Origin: Thalassobaculaceae bacterium
GTDB lineage: Bacteria > Pseudomonadota > Alphaproteobacteria > Thalassobaculales > Thalassobaculaceae
Assembly: GCA_029212785.1 (NCBI GenBank)
Contig: JARGOG010000006.1
Location: 1-64,000 of the forward strand
Direction of reading: 5' to 3'
Length of the DNA stretch: 64,000 nt
Shown here: positions 18,332 through 28,001 of the stretch, piece after piece
Layout of the letters: the number at the start of each line of letters is the position of its first letter
Numbering within the stretch: position 1 is the stretch's first letter
Position numbers and translations under genes: made by a program
Notes under the pieces: model-generated
Seen by the model: only the letters and a program-made list of their open reading frames with translations
What the model was told of the DNA's origin: nothing
Databases searched by the model: none

Positions 18332-20590
18332 TTACTCGGCGGCTTGGCGGCTGTTGGCGTCGAATGCGGCCAGCACCGTCGGCGGTGACAGCGGCAGATC
18401 GTCGATCCGAATCCCAAGCGCGTCGAACACGGCATTGCGCACCGCGGCCGGACCCGGCACGAGCGGAACCTCGCCGACGCCCCGCACACCCTGGGGATGC
18501 TTCGGATTCGGGATCTCGATGATGCCACAATCCAGCATCGGCAGGTCGGAGCAGACCGGCATCCGGTAGTCCAGGAAGCCCGGATTATCGACCTGACCCT
18601 TCTTGTTGTAGATGTACTCTTCGTTGATCGCCCAGCCGATGCCCTGCGCCATCCCGCCCTGGAGCTGCCCCTCGACGTAGCTCGGGTGGATCGCCCGGCC
18701 GACATCCTGGAAGCAGGTGTAGCGCAGCACGCGGACGATCCCGAGATCGACATCCACCTCGACGTCGCAGACATGGGTGGCGAAGCCGCCCTCGGCGCCC
18801 ACCGTATTGCTCTGGCTGCCGGCCCCGATCGGACCGCCGGTCGCGTTCGCCTTGGCCGCGAGTTCGCCCAGGGTCATGGACGGGAAGTTACCGCTATGCT
18901 CGCCCATCGGGCGGGCCTCGCCGCCTTCCCAGACGACCTGCGACGGGTCGATGCCCCAGATTTTGGCGGCACGTCCCTTGAGCTGCTCGATCACCTCGGC
19001 GGCGGATTCCGTGACGACCATGGCCGAGGCGAACAGGACGCGGCTACCGCCGGTCAGGTTGCTGTAGCCGACACTCGCCGTGTCGCCGATCTGAACCGAG
19101 ACCTGATCGTAGTCGATGCCCAGAAGCTCGGCGGTGATGTTGGCGATAGACGCGCGCGAGCCGCCGATATCCGGATGGCCGGTGGTCACCACGACGTTGC
19201 CGTCCTCGGTGATGTTCACCTGCGCACTCGACTCGCCGCCGGCGTTGAACCAGAAGCCGCTGGCAACGCCGCGGCCCTGGAACTTACCGGTGAGCGGCGT
19301 CTTGTAGTGATCGCTGTTGAGCGCCGCCTCGAGGGTCTCTACGTAGCCGATCCGCGGGAAGGTCGGGCCGTGGGCGGCTTTGGTGCCTTCCTTGGCGGCG
19401 TTCTTCAGGCGCAGTTTCAGCGGGTCCATGCCGATCTTCTCGGCCACTTCGTCCAGTACGCTTTCCACGGCGAAGGCGCCGATCGGGGCACCGGGAGCAC
19501 GGTAGGCCGCGACCTTGGAGCGGTTCGACACCACGTCGTAACCGAAGGAGTGCACGTTCTTGATGTCATACGGCGCAAAGGCACAGCCCGCGGCCCCGCG
19601 GATCGGCGAGCCCGGAAGGCAGCCGGCCTGCAGGTAGAAAGTGCCCTCGCCGGCGACGATGGTGCCGTCCTTCTTGGCGCCGATCTTCACCGTGCTCTTC
19701 GAGCCCGAGGTCGGACCGGTTGCCCGCATGACCTCTTCGCGGTTCATGACCATCTTCACCGGGCGGCCGGACTTCTTCGAGAGAATGGTGGCGACCGGTT
19801 CCAGATAGACGATGGTCTTGCCGCCGAAACCGCCGCCGATCTCCGCCGGGATGGCGTTGATCTTCGACTGCGGAATTCCGGTCAGAAAGGTGGTCATCGC
19901 GCGGACCATGAACTGGCCCTGGCTCGAACTCCAGATCGTCGTGCGGTCGTCGGGGGCCACGCTGACGACGCAGGCATGGGTCTCGATATAACCCTGGTGC
20001 ACCGGTTTGGTGGTGAAGCTGCGTTCGACGATCACGTCGGCCTCGGCGAAGCCGGCATCGACATCGCCCAGCGTGTGCTCCAGCGTGCCGGCGATGTTCG
20101 ACGGCTTACCCTCGAACTGGATGAAGTCGTGCAGGATCGGCGCGTCCTTGGCGATGGCGTCGTCGATCTCGATCGCGAAGGGCAGCACGTCGTACTCGAC
20201 CTCGATCAGCGCGCAGGCCTCGGCGGCGATCTCCTCGCTCATCGCGGCGACGGCGGCGATCGGGTGGCCGTGGAACAGTACCTTCTCCTTGGCCAGAATG
20301 TTGCGGCTCATCCACCGCATATCCTGGATGCCGAGGGGAACCGGCGTGTCGGTCGGGAAATCGACGAAATCGGCCGCGGTCGCCACGGCCTTCACGCCCG
20401 GCAGGGCTTCCGCCTTCGAGGTGTCGATCGATTTGATGACGGCATGGGGATGCGGACTGCGCAGCACCTTACCCCAGATCATTCCGGGCATGCTGGCATC
20501 GGCCGCATAGGCGGCCCGGCCGGTGACCTTGTCGGCGCCGTCGGGACGGACAGTGCGCTTACCGATCCACTTGTTGCTTTGGTCGTTCAT
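18332..20590 (-). CDS. Xanthine dehydrogenase-family molybdopterin-binding large subunit
   Basis: 752 aa catalytic subunit of an aerobic Mo-hydroxylase. Mo-cofactor motifs are present: GGGFGGK at 252-258, QGYIETHA near 199-206, AYRAPG at 362-367 and the catalytic glutamate Glu707 in GVRGVGEVPLVP. The active-site loop is AYRAPG, not the AYRCSFR of CO dehydrogenase, so CO oxidation is unlikely. These enzymes hydroxylate an N-heterocycle or aldehyde carbon using water. The substrate here is not determined. The chosen ATG overlaps the upstream small-subunit stop as ATGA; an upstream in-frame start would lie inside that gene. Confidence 0.93.
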   Translation of the reverse strand: MNDQSNKWIGKRTVRPDGADKVTGRAAYAADASMPGMIWGKVLRSPHPHAVIKSIDTSKAEALPGVKAVATAADFVDFPTDTPVPLGIQDMRWMSRNILAKEKVLFHGHPIAAVAAMSEEIAAEACALIEVEYDVLPFAIEIDDAIAKDAPILHDFIQFEGKPSNIAGTLEHTLGDVDAGFAEADVIVERSFTTKPVHQGYIETHACVVSVAPDDRTTIWSSSQGQFMVRAMTTFLTGIPQSKINAIPAEIGGGFGGKTIVYLEPVATILSKKSGRPVKMVMNREEVMRATGPTSGSKSTVKIGAKKDGTIVAGEGTFYLQAGCLPGSPIRGAAGCAFAPYDIKNVHSFGYDVVSNRSKVAAYRAPGAPIGAFAVESVLDEVAEKIGMDPLKLRLKNAAKEGTKAAHGPTFPRIGYVETLEAALNSDHYKTPLTGKFQGRGVASGFWFNAGGESSAQVNITEDGNVVVTTGHPDIGGSRASIANITAELLGIDYDQVSVQIGDTASVGYSNLTGGSRVLFASAMVVTESAAEVIEQLKGRAAKIWGIDPSQVVWEGGEARPMGEHSGNFPSMTLGELAAKANATGGPIGAGSQSNTVGAEGGFATHVCDVEVDVDLGIVRVLRYTCFQDVGRAIHPSYVEGQLQGGMAQGIGWAINEEYIYNKKGQVDNPGFLDYRMPVCSDLPMLDCGIIEIPNPKHPQGVRGVGEVPLVPGPAAVRNAVFDALGIRIDDLPLSPPTVLAAFDANSRQAAE

Positions 20591-21066
20591 CGGGCAGCCT
20601 CCCGCATGTCGGCAGCGGTCTCCATGACCGCGCGGACGATCTTGTCGTATCCGGTGCACCGGCACAGGTTGCCGGCAAGCCAGAAGCGAACTTCAGTTTC
20701 TGTCGGATCCGGGTTGCGCTCGAGCAGCGACTTGGCGGCAATGAGCATGCCCGGCGTGCAGATGCCGCACTGCAGAGCGGCGGATTCCAGGAACTTTTGC
20801 TGCAACGGATGCAGGTGGTCGGACGCCATGCCCTCGATCGTCTCTACCTTGTGACCGTCGGCCTCGGCCGCCAGCATCAGGCACGAGCAGACCAACCGGC
20901 CGTCGAGCGTGACGCTGCACGCGCCGCAGTCGCCCGTGCCGCAGCCTTCCTTCGAACCGGTGAGGCCGAGCGTGTCGCGCAGGGCGTCCAGCATGCTGTC
21001 GCCGGCGTCGCACAGGAACTCGGTCGGCTCGCCGTTGATGGTCGTGGAAACGTGAATCTTCGCCAT
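20587..21066 (-). CDS. Mo-hydroxylase (2Fe-2S) iron-sulfur subunit
   Basis: 159 aa. The plant-type cluster ligands are Cys42, Cys47, Cys50 and Cys62 in GCGTGDCGACS and the following strand. The second cluster uses Cys100, Cys103, Cys135 and Cys137 in LQCGICTPGM and NLCRCTGYDK. It passes electrons from the Mo site to the FAD subunit. The start MAKIHVSTTINGEP is preceded closely by the FAD-subunit stop (5 bases), and its own stop overlaps the large-subunit start. This tight FAD-FeS-Mo gene order is normal for this family. Confidence 0.95.
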   Translation of the reverse strand: MAKIHVSTTINGEPTEFLCDAGDSMLDALRDTLGLTGSKEGCGTGDCGACSVTLDGRLVCSCLMLAAEADGHKVETIEGMASDHLHPLQQKFLESAALQCGICTPGMLIAAKSLLERNPDPTETEVRFWLAGNLCRCTGYDKIVRAVMETAADMREAAR

Positions 21067-21071
21067 TGGTA

Positions 21072-21941
21072 TCAGGCCCTCCCGGCACGTTCGGCGGCGA
21101 TTGCGGTCGCGCGTTTGAGCAGCACGCCGGCCACCTTTGTTCGGTATTCGATGGTTCCCCGCTTGTCGTCGATCGGGTTGCAGGCGGCACTGCAGGCGGC
21201 CGCCGCCGCTTCGATCGCGGCATCGTCCAGCTTGCTGCCGATCAGCGCCTTGGCGGCATCCGCGACCAGCAGGACGGTTGGGGCGACGGCGCCCAGACCG
21301 ACGCGGGCGGCGGTGCACGTGCCGGCGTCCAAAGTCAGGCTGACGCCGACGCCGACCACGGCGATGTCCATCTCCGTGCGCGGGATCATCCGCAGATAGG
21401 CGTCGCTCGACCCTTTGGGGCGGGCGGGGAAGGTGAAGCTCACCAGGATCTCGCCCGGCTTCAGGTTGGTCTTGCCCGGCCCCGCGGGGACGTCCTCGAC
21501 CTTCATTTCGCGGGTACCGTTCGGCCCCTTGATCGTCGCCACGACGCCGGCCGCCACCAGGGCGGGGACGCTGTCGCCGGCGGGCGAACCGTTGCACAGG
21601 TTGCCGCCCATCGAGGCCCGGCCCTGCACCTGGGTGGAACCGATCAGGTTCAGCCCCTCCAGCACGCCCGGCCAGACCTTGCCGAACTTGGCATGCTCTT
21701 CCAGTGCTGCGCCGGAGACAGCGGCGCCGATCCGGAAGCCGCCGTCGGCGGTCTCCTCGACCGCCATCAGCTCCGGGACTTTCTTCACGTCGACGATGGT
21801 GCTCGGTTTCAGGACACCGGAGCGCATCTGGACCAGAAGATCTGTGCCGCCGGCAAGAATGCGCGCAGCCCCATCGGCGGCGGCGTATTGGGCGATCGCA
21901 TCGTCAAGCGTATGCGGTGCCAGATATCGGATGTCGGACAT
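21072..21941 (-). CDS. Mo-hydroxylase FAD-binding medium subunit
   Basis: 289 aa. The FAD pyrophosphate-binding loop ILAGGTDLLVQMRSG lies near residue 33, and a second FAD segment (LIGSTQVQGRASMGGNLCNG) near 100. The C-terminal CO-dehydrogenase flavoprotein domain completes the subunit. Several in-frame ATGs are possible. I chose the one giving MSDIRYLAPHTLDDA because GGAAGGG lies 2 bases before it; starts at 21950 and 21959 are the alternatives. First gene of the three-gene operon. It accepts electrons from the 2Fe-2S subunit and passes them to an external acceptor. Confidence 0.92.
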   Translation of the reverse strand: MSDIRYLAPHTLDDAIAQYAAADGAARILAGGTDLLVQMRSGVLKPSTIVDVKKVPELMAVEETADGGFRIGAAVSGAALEEHAKFGKVWPGVLEGLNLIGSTQVQGRASMGGNLCNGSPAGDSVPALVAAGVVATIKGPNGTREMKVEDVPAGPGKTNLKPGEILVSFTFPARPKGSSDAYLRMIPRTEMDIAVVGVGVSLTLDAGTCTAARVGLGAVAPTVLLVADAAKALIGSKLDDAAIEAAAAACSAACNPIDDKRGTIEYRTKVAGVLLKRATAIAAERAGRA

Positions 21942-22091
21942 GGCCCTTCCCATATTCATTTCCCGAGCCCGCTTCCCGATGAAGCAGGCCGCCCCTCTTA
22001 TCCGGGGGATTGCATACAAAAACTCTCGTCGCGCGAGGCTACGACGGCGCGCGAGAAACGAACACCCCCCAAAGCTTCTGGGAGGATTCGC

Positions 22092-23720
22092 TCATCGCTG
22101 GTGGATGATTCTACCGCCAATCACAGTCATGTCGACCTGCACTTCGCGGATCTCTTCCGTCGGAATCGAGAAATAATCGCGGTCAAGCACCGCGACATCC
22201 GCCAGCTTGCCGATTTCGAGCGATCCTTTGAGATGCTCCTCGCGGCCGGAATAGGCGCCGAGCCAGGTATAGGCGTGCAGCGCTTCGGTCGGTGTGATCG
22301 CCTGGGAAGCGTCGAGATCGCCGCCGGTATCCGACTTGCGGTTGACCATCGACCAGAGAGCCAGGAACGGGTTGGCCTGGCAGACCATCGCGTCGGAATG
22401 GCCGGGGGCGGGGACGCCGGCATCAATCATCGCGCGATGCGGCCACATGGCCGCCATGGCGGCCTGCCCGCGATTGGCGATATAGGCATCGCCGAGGTCG
22501 TACATGAATCCGGTCGCCGAACTGTCGATCACGCCCAGTTTCCTGATTCGCTCCACCAGCGGCGGCGTGGCGTAGCAGCAATGCTCGACCCGCATGCGGT
22601 GATCCTCCATCGGGTGCTGCTGGAGGCAGTGCTCGATCGCGTCCAGCGCGAAGTCGATGCCACGGTCGCCGACCCCTTCGATCATCACCTGCAGCCCGGC
22701 CTTGTGGGCGGCGAGGGCGCGGCGCTTGAGGTCTTCCAATTCGTAAAGCAGGACGCCGGTATTGGGGTCCGGCTCCCCCTCGATCTTCTTGCCGATGTAG
22801 GGATCGTAGTAGGCTGCGGTTCGCCCGGAGGTGGAACAGTCGGGGCACCACTCGACGCCGATGATCCGCACCCAGTCATCGCCGAAACCCGAGCGGATGC
22901 CGGCCGCCGTCATACTTTCCACCAGACCGTCCTCGCGCCCGGACACGATGATGCCGACACGCATGGCGAGGTGGTCCCGGTCCTTCATCAGCTGATAGGC
23001 CCGGATCCCCTTTGACGGGGTCAGCGAGTTGTAGACCGACGTGATGCCGTAGGACGTCCATTCCGCGAACACCTTCTCCAGGCCGGTGGCAATGCTGTCA
23101 GGCGTATCGCCGTCATGCACCCGGTCAAGAAAGATGTGCGCGGCCGTTTCGCGTACCACGCCGGTCAGCTTGCCGGTCTTGGGGTGCTTGTCGAAGGAGC
23201 CGAAATCGGGATCGGGCGTGGTTTCGTCGATGCCGAGTTCGGCAAAGGCGCGGCTGTTGGCGAGACCGATATGCCCGTCGGTGCGCAGGATGAACAGGGG
23301 ACGGCCCTTGGCGGCGGCGTCCAACTCCTCGATCGTCGGATAGCCGCCGGACTTGTTCTCGTTCAATCGGTAGCCGGCAACCCAGTCGTCCGGCCCCTTG
23401 CTTTCGGCGACATCGGAGAGGCGGGCGAGCAGTGCCTCGCGGCTCTGGATCCGGTCGGGGCTCAGCAATTCCCAGGAGGCGAGGCGGGCGGCATAGGCGT
23501 CGGGGTGGTTGTGGCTGTCGACGATGCCGGGAATGGCGGTCCGGCCCGCCAGGTCGATCACGACGGTTTCCGGCCCGATCAGCGGCGTCACGTCGTCGTC
23601 GCTGCCCAGCGCCACGATCTTGCCATCCCGCGCAGCCAGGGCCTCCGCGGTGTGGCGGGTGGCGTCCATAGTGGCGATGCGCCCGGCGGTCATCACCAGG
23701 TCGGCAGTGAGGCGGCTCAT
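22092..23720 (-). CDS. Amidohydrolase family protein (YtcJ-like, amidohydrolase 3)
   Basis: 542 aa metal-dependent hydrolase. The family layout is clear: a small beta domain (VMTAGRIATMDATRHTAEAL), the first metal site HNH in IPGIVDSHNHPDAY, RTDGHIGLANSRA near the middle, MRVEHCCYA, and the C-terminal strand returning to the beta domain (LADVAVLDRDYFSIP). YtcJ-type enzymes cleave amide, carbamate or cyclic imide bonds; substrates are rarely known. A start at 23759 is in frame, but GGAG before MSRLTADLV supports 23720. It is co-directional with, and just upstream of, the Mo-hydroxylase operon (about 150 bases), so the two may act on one heterocycle. Confidence 0.9.
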   Translation of the reverse strand: MSRLTADLVMTAGRIATMDATRHTAEALAARDGKIVALGSDDDVTPLIGPETVVIDLAGRTAIPGIVDSHNHPDAYAARLASWELLSPDRIQSREALLARLSDVAESKGPDDWVAGYRLNENKSGGYPTIEELDAAAKGRPLFILRTDGHIGLANSRAFAELGIDETTPDPDFGSFDKHPKTGKLTGVVRETAAHIFLDRVHDGDTPDSIATGLEKVFAEWTSYGITSVYNSLTPSKGIRAYQLMKDRDHLAMRVGIIVSGREDGLVESMTAAGIRSGFGDDWVRIIGVEWCPDCSTSGRTAAYYDPYIGKKIEGEPDPNTGVLLYELEDLKRRALAAHKAGLQVMIEGVGDRGIDFALDAIEHCLQQHPMEDHRMRVEHCCYATPPLVERIRKLGVIDSSATGFMYDLGDAYIANRGQAAMAAMWPHRAMIDAGVPAPGHSDAMVCQANPFLALWSMVNRKSDTGGDLDASQAITPTEALHAYTWLGAYSGREEHLKGSLEIGKLADVAVLDRDYFSIPTEEIREVQVDMTVIGGRIIHQR

Positions 23721-23851
23721 GTAAGTCTCCGGCTGTGCTTGCGCGGGAAGGCGGGGCATGCTGTGCGCCCGTCAATCCTCGCGAGGATCGGAGTGCCAGA
23801 CAAGCTCCCTTCCGCGCGGCCCCCGTTTTTCGCCAGATCAGGGAGACAGCA

Positions 23852-24637
23852 ATGCTGCCAGGCCCCACCTTCGACCGCATGCCGACCGCCGACAACTGGT
23901 TCGCCGTTGAGTGGCTGCCGCTCGGTGTGCTGAGGATATGGGAGCCGCATGTGTCCCGCCTGCTGCGAGCCAACATGTTCCTGGTGCGCGGCCGTGACCG
24001 CGACCTGCTGGTCGATGCGGGAATGGGGGTGTGCAGCCTGCGCCGCTTCCTCGACCCGTATCTGGACAAGCCCGTGGTGCACGTCCTCAGCCACGCCCAT
24101 GTCGACCATATCGGCTCGGCCCACGAATTCGCCGACGATCTGGTGATGCACGCGGCCGAGGCAGACGTGATGCGCGACCCGCCGGCCGACCTCGAACTGT
24201 CCTTCGACGGTTACACGCCCGAGCGCAAGGAACGCCTGCGCCGCTCCGGTTTCGACGTCTCCGGCGCGCTGATCGCCGCGTCGCCGTCACCGTCCTTCGA
24301 TCCCGCCCGCTGGCACATCCCGGGGGTTGAGCCGACCCGTCTGGTGGGCGAGGGCGACACGGTGGATCTCGGCGATCGCAGTTTCGACGTGCTGCACACA
24401 CCCGGTCATAGCCCCGGGTCGATCTGTCTGCTGGAGGCGGCGACGGGGATGCTGATCGGCGGCGACACGATCTACGACGGGCTGCTGATCGACACCCTGC
24501 CCGACAGCGATCCGCAAGCGTATGCCGTTTCTATGCGCAAACTAAAACAACTTAAGGTCTCGACCGTGCATGGCGGACACCGCGAAAGCTTTGGATTTGA
24601 GAAATTTCAGTTTCTGATTGATCAATATTTAAGCTGA
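23852..24637 (+). CDS. MBL-fold metallo-hydrolase
   Basis: 261 aa metallo-beta-lactamase-fold enzyme. The zinc motif HxHxDH is His81-x-His83-x-Asp85-His86 in VLSHAHVDHIGSAHEF. A further metal His lies in LHTPGHSPGSICLLE, and the final His is probably the one in STVHGGHRESF. No signal peptide is present. I chose the ATG preceded by GGGAGA over an upstream in-frame start, because the extra 39 residues have no family match. The last 80 bases of the gene are notably AT-rich. It precedes the polyamine-type transporter operon by 85 bases. The function could be glyoxalase II-like thioester hydrolysis or lactonase activity. Confidence 0.88.
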   Translation: MLPGPTFDRMPTADNWFAVEWLPLGVLRIWEPHVSRLLRANMFLVRGRDRDLLVDAGMGVCSLRRFLDPYLDKPVVHVLSHAHVDHIGSAHEFADDLVMHAAEADVMRDPPADLELSFDGYTPERKERLRRSGFDVSGALIAASPSPSFDPARWHIPGVEPTRLVGEGDTVDLGDRSFDVLHTPGHSPGSICLLEAATGMLIGGDTIYDGLLIDTLPDSDPQAYAVSMRKLKQLKVSTVHGGHRESFGFEKFQFLIDQYLS

Positions 24638-24722
24638 CATTGCTTAATATATAGGCTTGCACTGGGAATGCTCAAAAGTGCAGCATACCGGTCTCGCTAT
24701 TCGGTGAGTAAGGGACATACAT

Positions 24723-25829
24723 ATGCCGGAAGGATCGACCGGGGCACGGAGCGGCCATGCCCTGTCATTGCGGAACCTTTCCAAAGTCTACGGTTCGCTC
24801 GCGGCGGTGGACGGGGTCGACCTCGACGTCCCGCGCGGGTCCTTCCTGACGCTGTTGGGACCGTCCGGGTCGGGTAAGACGACGATTCTGATGTCGATCG
24901 CCGGCTTCGTGGAGCCGAGCGGTGGCAGCATCCTGCTGGACGACACGGACATCACGCGCTTCCCGCCGGACAAGCGGAACTTCGGCATGGTGTTCCAGGG
25001 CTATGCCCTGTTCCCGCACATGACGGTGGCGGACAATATCTGGTTTCCGCTCAAGGTCCGTGGCGTGTCCAAGGCGGATGCCTCGGCGAAGATCAAGAAC
25101 GCGCTCGAACTCGTGCAGATGGGTCATCTCGCCGAGCGCTATCCCTCGCAGCTGTCCGGCGGGCAGCAGCAACGTGTGGCGCTGGCTCGGGCCATCGTGT
25201 TCGAGCCCGACCTGCTGCTGCTGGACGAGCCGCTCTCCGCGCTCGACAAGAAGCTGCGCGCCGACCTGCAGTGGGAGCTGAAATCCCTGCACCAGCGCCT
25301 TGGCACGACCTTCATCTACGTGACCCACGACCAGGAAGAGGCGCTGTCCATGTCGGACACGATCATCATCCTGCGTGATGGAAAGATCGAACAACAGGGC
25401 GTGCCGGGCGAGCTCTACGAGAAGCCGGCGACTCGTTTCGTGGCCGACTTCCTCGGCAAGTCGAACTTCCTCGAAGGCACGGTCGGCGAGGTGAAGGACG
25501 GTGCGTTCACCTATGTCTGCGGCGGCCAGCCGCTGGTCCAGGCCGGGGCTGCGAAGCACACCAAGATGAGCGGGCAGGTGCTGATCGCCCTGCGTCCGGA
25601 AAAGATCGCCCTGACGACGGAACGCCCTGCGGCGACCAACGCCGTATCGGGGCAGATCACCGCCTTCAATTACTACGGTTCTGCCTACCATTTTCAGGTC
25701 AAGACCGAGGCGTTGGGCGATCTGATCGCGACCACGCCGGCCTGGACCTGTGCGATCGAACCGTCGATCGGCAACACGATCTGGCTCGGTTGGGAGCCGG
25801 ATGCGTCGGTGGTCGTGCGCGACCGCTGA
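24723..25829 (+). CDS. ABC transporter ATP-binding protein, spermidine/putrescine type (PotA-like)
   Basis: 368 aa. Walker A GPSGSGKTT is at 46-54, the signature LSGGQQQR at 144-151, Walker B LLLLDEP at 164-170 and the switch histidine in YVTHDQEEAL. A TOBE domain fills the C-terminal 130 residues. It energises import by the two permeases encoded downstream. The ATG follows AAGGGA, and the AT-rich gap upstream is a good place for the operon promoter. First gene of a probable six-gene operon: ATPase, binding protein, two permeases, M20 hydrolase and guanidino-modifying enzyme. Confidence 0.95.
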   Translation: MPEGSTGARSGHALSLRNLSKVYGSLAAVDGVDLDVPRGSFLTLLGPSGSGKTTILMSIAGFVEPSGGSILLDDTDITRFPPDKRNFGMVFQGYALFPHMTVADNIWFPLKVRGVSKADASAKIKNALELVQMGHLAERYPSQLSGGQQQRVALARAIVFEPDLLLLDEPLSALDKKLRADLQWELKSLHQRLGTTFIYVTHDQEEALSMSDTIIILRDGKIEQQGVPGELYEKPATRFVADFLGKSNFLEGTVGEVKDGAFTYVCGGQPLVQAGAAKHTKMSGQVLIALRPEKIALTTERPAATNAVSGQITAFNYYGSAYHFQVKTEALGDLIATTPAWTCAIEPSIGNTIWLGWEPDASVVVRDR

Positions 25830-25882
25830 TTTTCAGAATTCGCGGCCGGCAGGGGGCTGGCCGCCAACGTGAGGAGCCTGGC

Positions 25883-27073
25883 ATGACCCTGACCAAGACC
25901 CTGTACGAGAAAGACCTGTATCCGGAGATCGAAGACGCCGGCGACAGCGACTTCGCGCGCGATTGCGTGGAGATCGCGGCCAAGCGCCTGGAGAAGGGCG
26001 AGATCAGCCGACGGACGTTCCTGCAGGCCGTGGCGATGCTGGGCGCCAGCACTTCGGTCCTCACCCTGGGCGGCGGTTCCGCCAAGGCGGCCGAAGAGGT
26101 CGTGGTGGTGAACTGGGGCGGCCCGGCCGTCGAGGCTTATGCCAAGGCGTTCGGCGATCCGTTCGAGAAGGCGACCGGCGTGAAGGTCGTGATCGACGGC
26201 ACCGGCCCGCTTGGTTCCAAGATCAAGGCCATGGTCGACGCCGGCGCGGTGACCTGGGACGTCTGCGACACCGGTACCGGCACCACGCTGGTCCTGGAGA
26301 AGCAGGGTGTGCTCGAGCCGATCGACTACTCGATCGTCGACAAGGCCAAGATGCAGAACATCTTTGCCTACGAGTATGGCTGCGCGAACTACATGTTCAG
26401 CTTCATCCTGGCGTACAACAAGAAGTCGGTATCCGCCGAGCCGACCGGCTGGAAGGACCTTTGGGATCTCGAGAAGTTCCCGGGCAACCGCACCCTGCGC
26501 AAGCAGCCGAACGGCATGCTCGAGGCCTGCATGATGGCCGCCGGCAAGTCGCCGAAGGACGTCTACCCGATCGACATCGACCTCTGCGTCTCCAAGCTCA
26601 AGGAGATCAAGGACAGCGTCATCGCCTGGGGCTCGGGTTCGCAGAGCCAGGAGTTGTTCCGCACCGGTGAGGTCGTGATGGGCGACATCTGGCACACCCG
26701 CGCGAACCTGCTGAACCAGGAGACCAACGGCGACGTCACCTGGACCTGGAACGAGGGCATCGTGACCGCTGGCATGTGGAACGTGCCGAAGGGCAACCCG
26801 GCCGGTTTGGAGACCGCGATGAAGTTCATCGCCTCGTCCCAGGATCCGGACCAGCAGCTCGTGCTGTTCGATGCCATGGGCAACGGTCCGGCCAACCCGG
26901 CCGCCGCCGCCAAGGTCCCGGAGGACAAGAAGTACATCGATCCGGGCCAGCCCGAGAACCTCGCCCTCCAGGTGCTGCAGAACGGCCCCTGGTATCAGGA
27001 GGACAGCGGCGTCCGGAATCTGACCAACGACGAGTTGTCGCGCGAGATGTGGCTCGACGCCCTGTCGTCGTAG
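25883..27073 (+). CDS. Tat-exported ABC substrate-binding protein (PotD-like)
   Basis: 396 aa periplasmic binding protein of the spermidine/putrescine class. It starts with an ATG after GAGGAG; the chosen first residues are MTLTKTLYEKD. The twin-arginine signal is unusually far in: SRRTFLQAVAML begins at residue 42, followed by a hydrophobic stretch and an AKA cleavage site near 69. So an acidic or amphipathic segment of 41 residues precedes the Tat motif. The mature part begins VVVVNWGGPAVEAY, typical of polyamine-binding proteins. It should deliver a cationic ligand to the membrane permeases encoded immediately downstream. Confidence 0.92.
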   Translation: MTLTKTLYEKDLYPEIEDAGDSDFARDCVEIAAKRLEKGEISRRTFLQAVAMLGASTSVLTLGGGSAKAAEEVVVVNWGGPAVEAYAKAFGDPFEKATGVKVVIDGTGPLGSKIKAMVDAGAVTWDVCDTGTGTTLVLEKQGVLEPIDYSIVDKAKMQNIFAYEYGCANYMFSFILAYNKKSVSAEPTGWKDLWDLEKFPGNRTLRKQPNGMLEACMMAAGKSPKDVYPIDIDLCVSKLKEIKDSVIAWGSGSQSQELFRTGEVVMGDIWHTRANLLNQETNGDVTWTWNEGIVTAGMWNVPKGNPAGLETAMKFIASSQDPDQQLVLFDAMGNGPANPAAAAKVPEDKKYIDPGQPENLALQVLQNGPWYQEDSGVRNLTNDELSREMWLDALSS

Positions 27074-27112
27074 TCCGAACGGTCACAAGCAAAGGGCATT
27101 GGCAGGCCGCAC

Positions 27113-27949
27113 ATGCACGCATCACTTCGCCGGGTCTATTGGTGGCTGATCGCGCCGGCGGTCCTGCTTATGCTCGTCTTCTACATTTATCCGCTGATCC
27201 AGGTCCTCTGGATCAGCGTGACCGACCCGGTTCCGGGTCTGGGCAACTACAGTGAGTTGATCGACCGGGCGTTGATCCACCGGATCTGGATGACCACCAT
27301 CCGGGTCTGTGTGATCACGACGGCCATCACCGTGGTCGCCGGCTACATCGTCGCTTACACCATGGCGCAGGTCGGCGAGCGTCAGCGCACCTGGATGATG
27401 TTCTGCGTCCTGCTGACCTTCTGGCTCAGTGTGCTGATCCGCGCCTTCGCCTGGGTGATGCTGCTGCGCACCCAGGGGCTGATCAATACCGGCTTGCAGG
27501 AGCTGGGCCTGATCGACCAGCCGCTGCGGCTGGTGCGCAACGAGTTCGGCGTGATCGTCGGCATGGTGCATTTCATGCTGCCGCTCGCGGTGCTGCCGAT
27601 CTATTCCAACATGACCGGGATCCAGGAGCGGCTGGTCAGCGCCGCCCGCGGCCTGGGCGCCTCGCCCTGGGTGGCGTTCAAGGACGTCTACCTGCCGCTG
27701 AGCAAGCCCGGGCTGATCTCCGCGACCATTCTGGTCTTCGTCTTTTCCCTCGGCTTCTTCATCACGCCGGCGCTGCTCGGCGGCGGCAAGGTGGTGATGA
27801 TCTCCGAGTACATTCAGGTGAGTTTCGAGGAGACCCTGCGCTGGGGCCAGGCGACCATGCTGGCATCGACCCTGCTGTTCTCGGTGTTCCTCTCGCTCGC
27901 CCTGGTCGCCCGTTTCGTCGATTTGAAGAAAGTGTTTGGTGCGCGATGA
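27113..27949 (+). CDS. ABC transporter permease (PotB-like)
   Basis: 278 aa integral membrane protein with about six transmembrane helices. The first spans RRVYWWLIAPAVLLMLVFYI. The EAA-type cytoplasmic loop that docks on the ATPase reads SAARGLGASPWVAFKDVYLP near residue 180. It lies 39 bases after the binding-protein gene and about 50 before the second permease, in the same direction. It forms the heterodimeric channel with the next gene product. Confidence 0.94.
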   Translation: MHASLRRVYWWLIAPAVLLMLVFYIYPLIQVLWISVTDPVPGLGNYSELIDRALIHRIWMTTIRVCVITTAITVVAGYIVAYTMAQVGERQRTWMMFCVLLTFWLSVLIRAFAWVMLLRTQGLINTGLQELGLIDQPLRLVRNEFGVIVGMVHFMLPLAVLPIYSNMTGIQERLVSAARGLGASPWVAFKDVYLPLSKPGLISATILVFVFSLGFFITPALLGGGKVVMISEYIQVSFEETLRWGQATMLASTLLFSVFLSLALVARFVDLKKVFGAR

Positions 27950-28001
27950 GGAGCGCGGTTTACGGCATGAGAGCCCGGCGCATGACCTATCGGGGGCGGG
28001 C

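Noticed and set aside
18497-20854. 785-aa open frame opposite the Mo-hydroxylase large subunit
   Set aside because: Shadow of a well-supported gene with intact cofactor motifs on the minus strand.
18332-21941. Aerobic carbon monoxide dehydrogenase (CoxMSL)
   Set aside because: The large subunit has AYRAPG where CO dehydrogenase has the AYRCSFR loop, so the copper-binding cysteine is absent.
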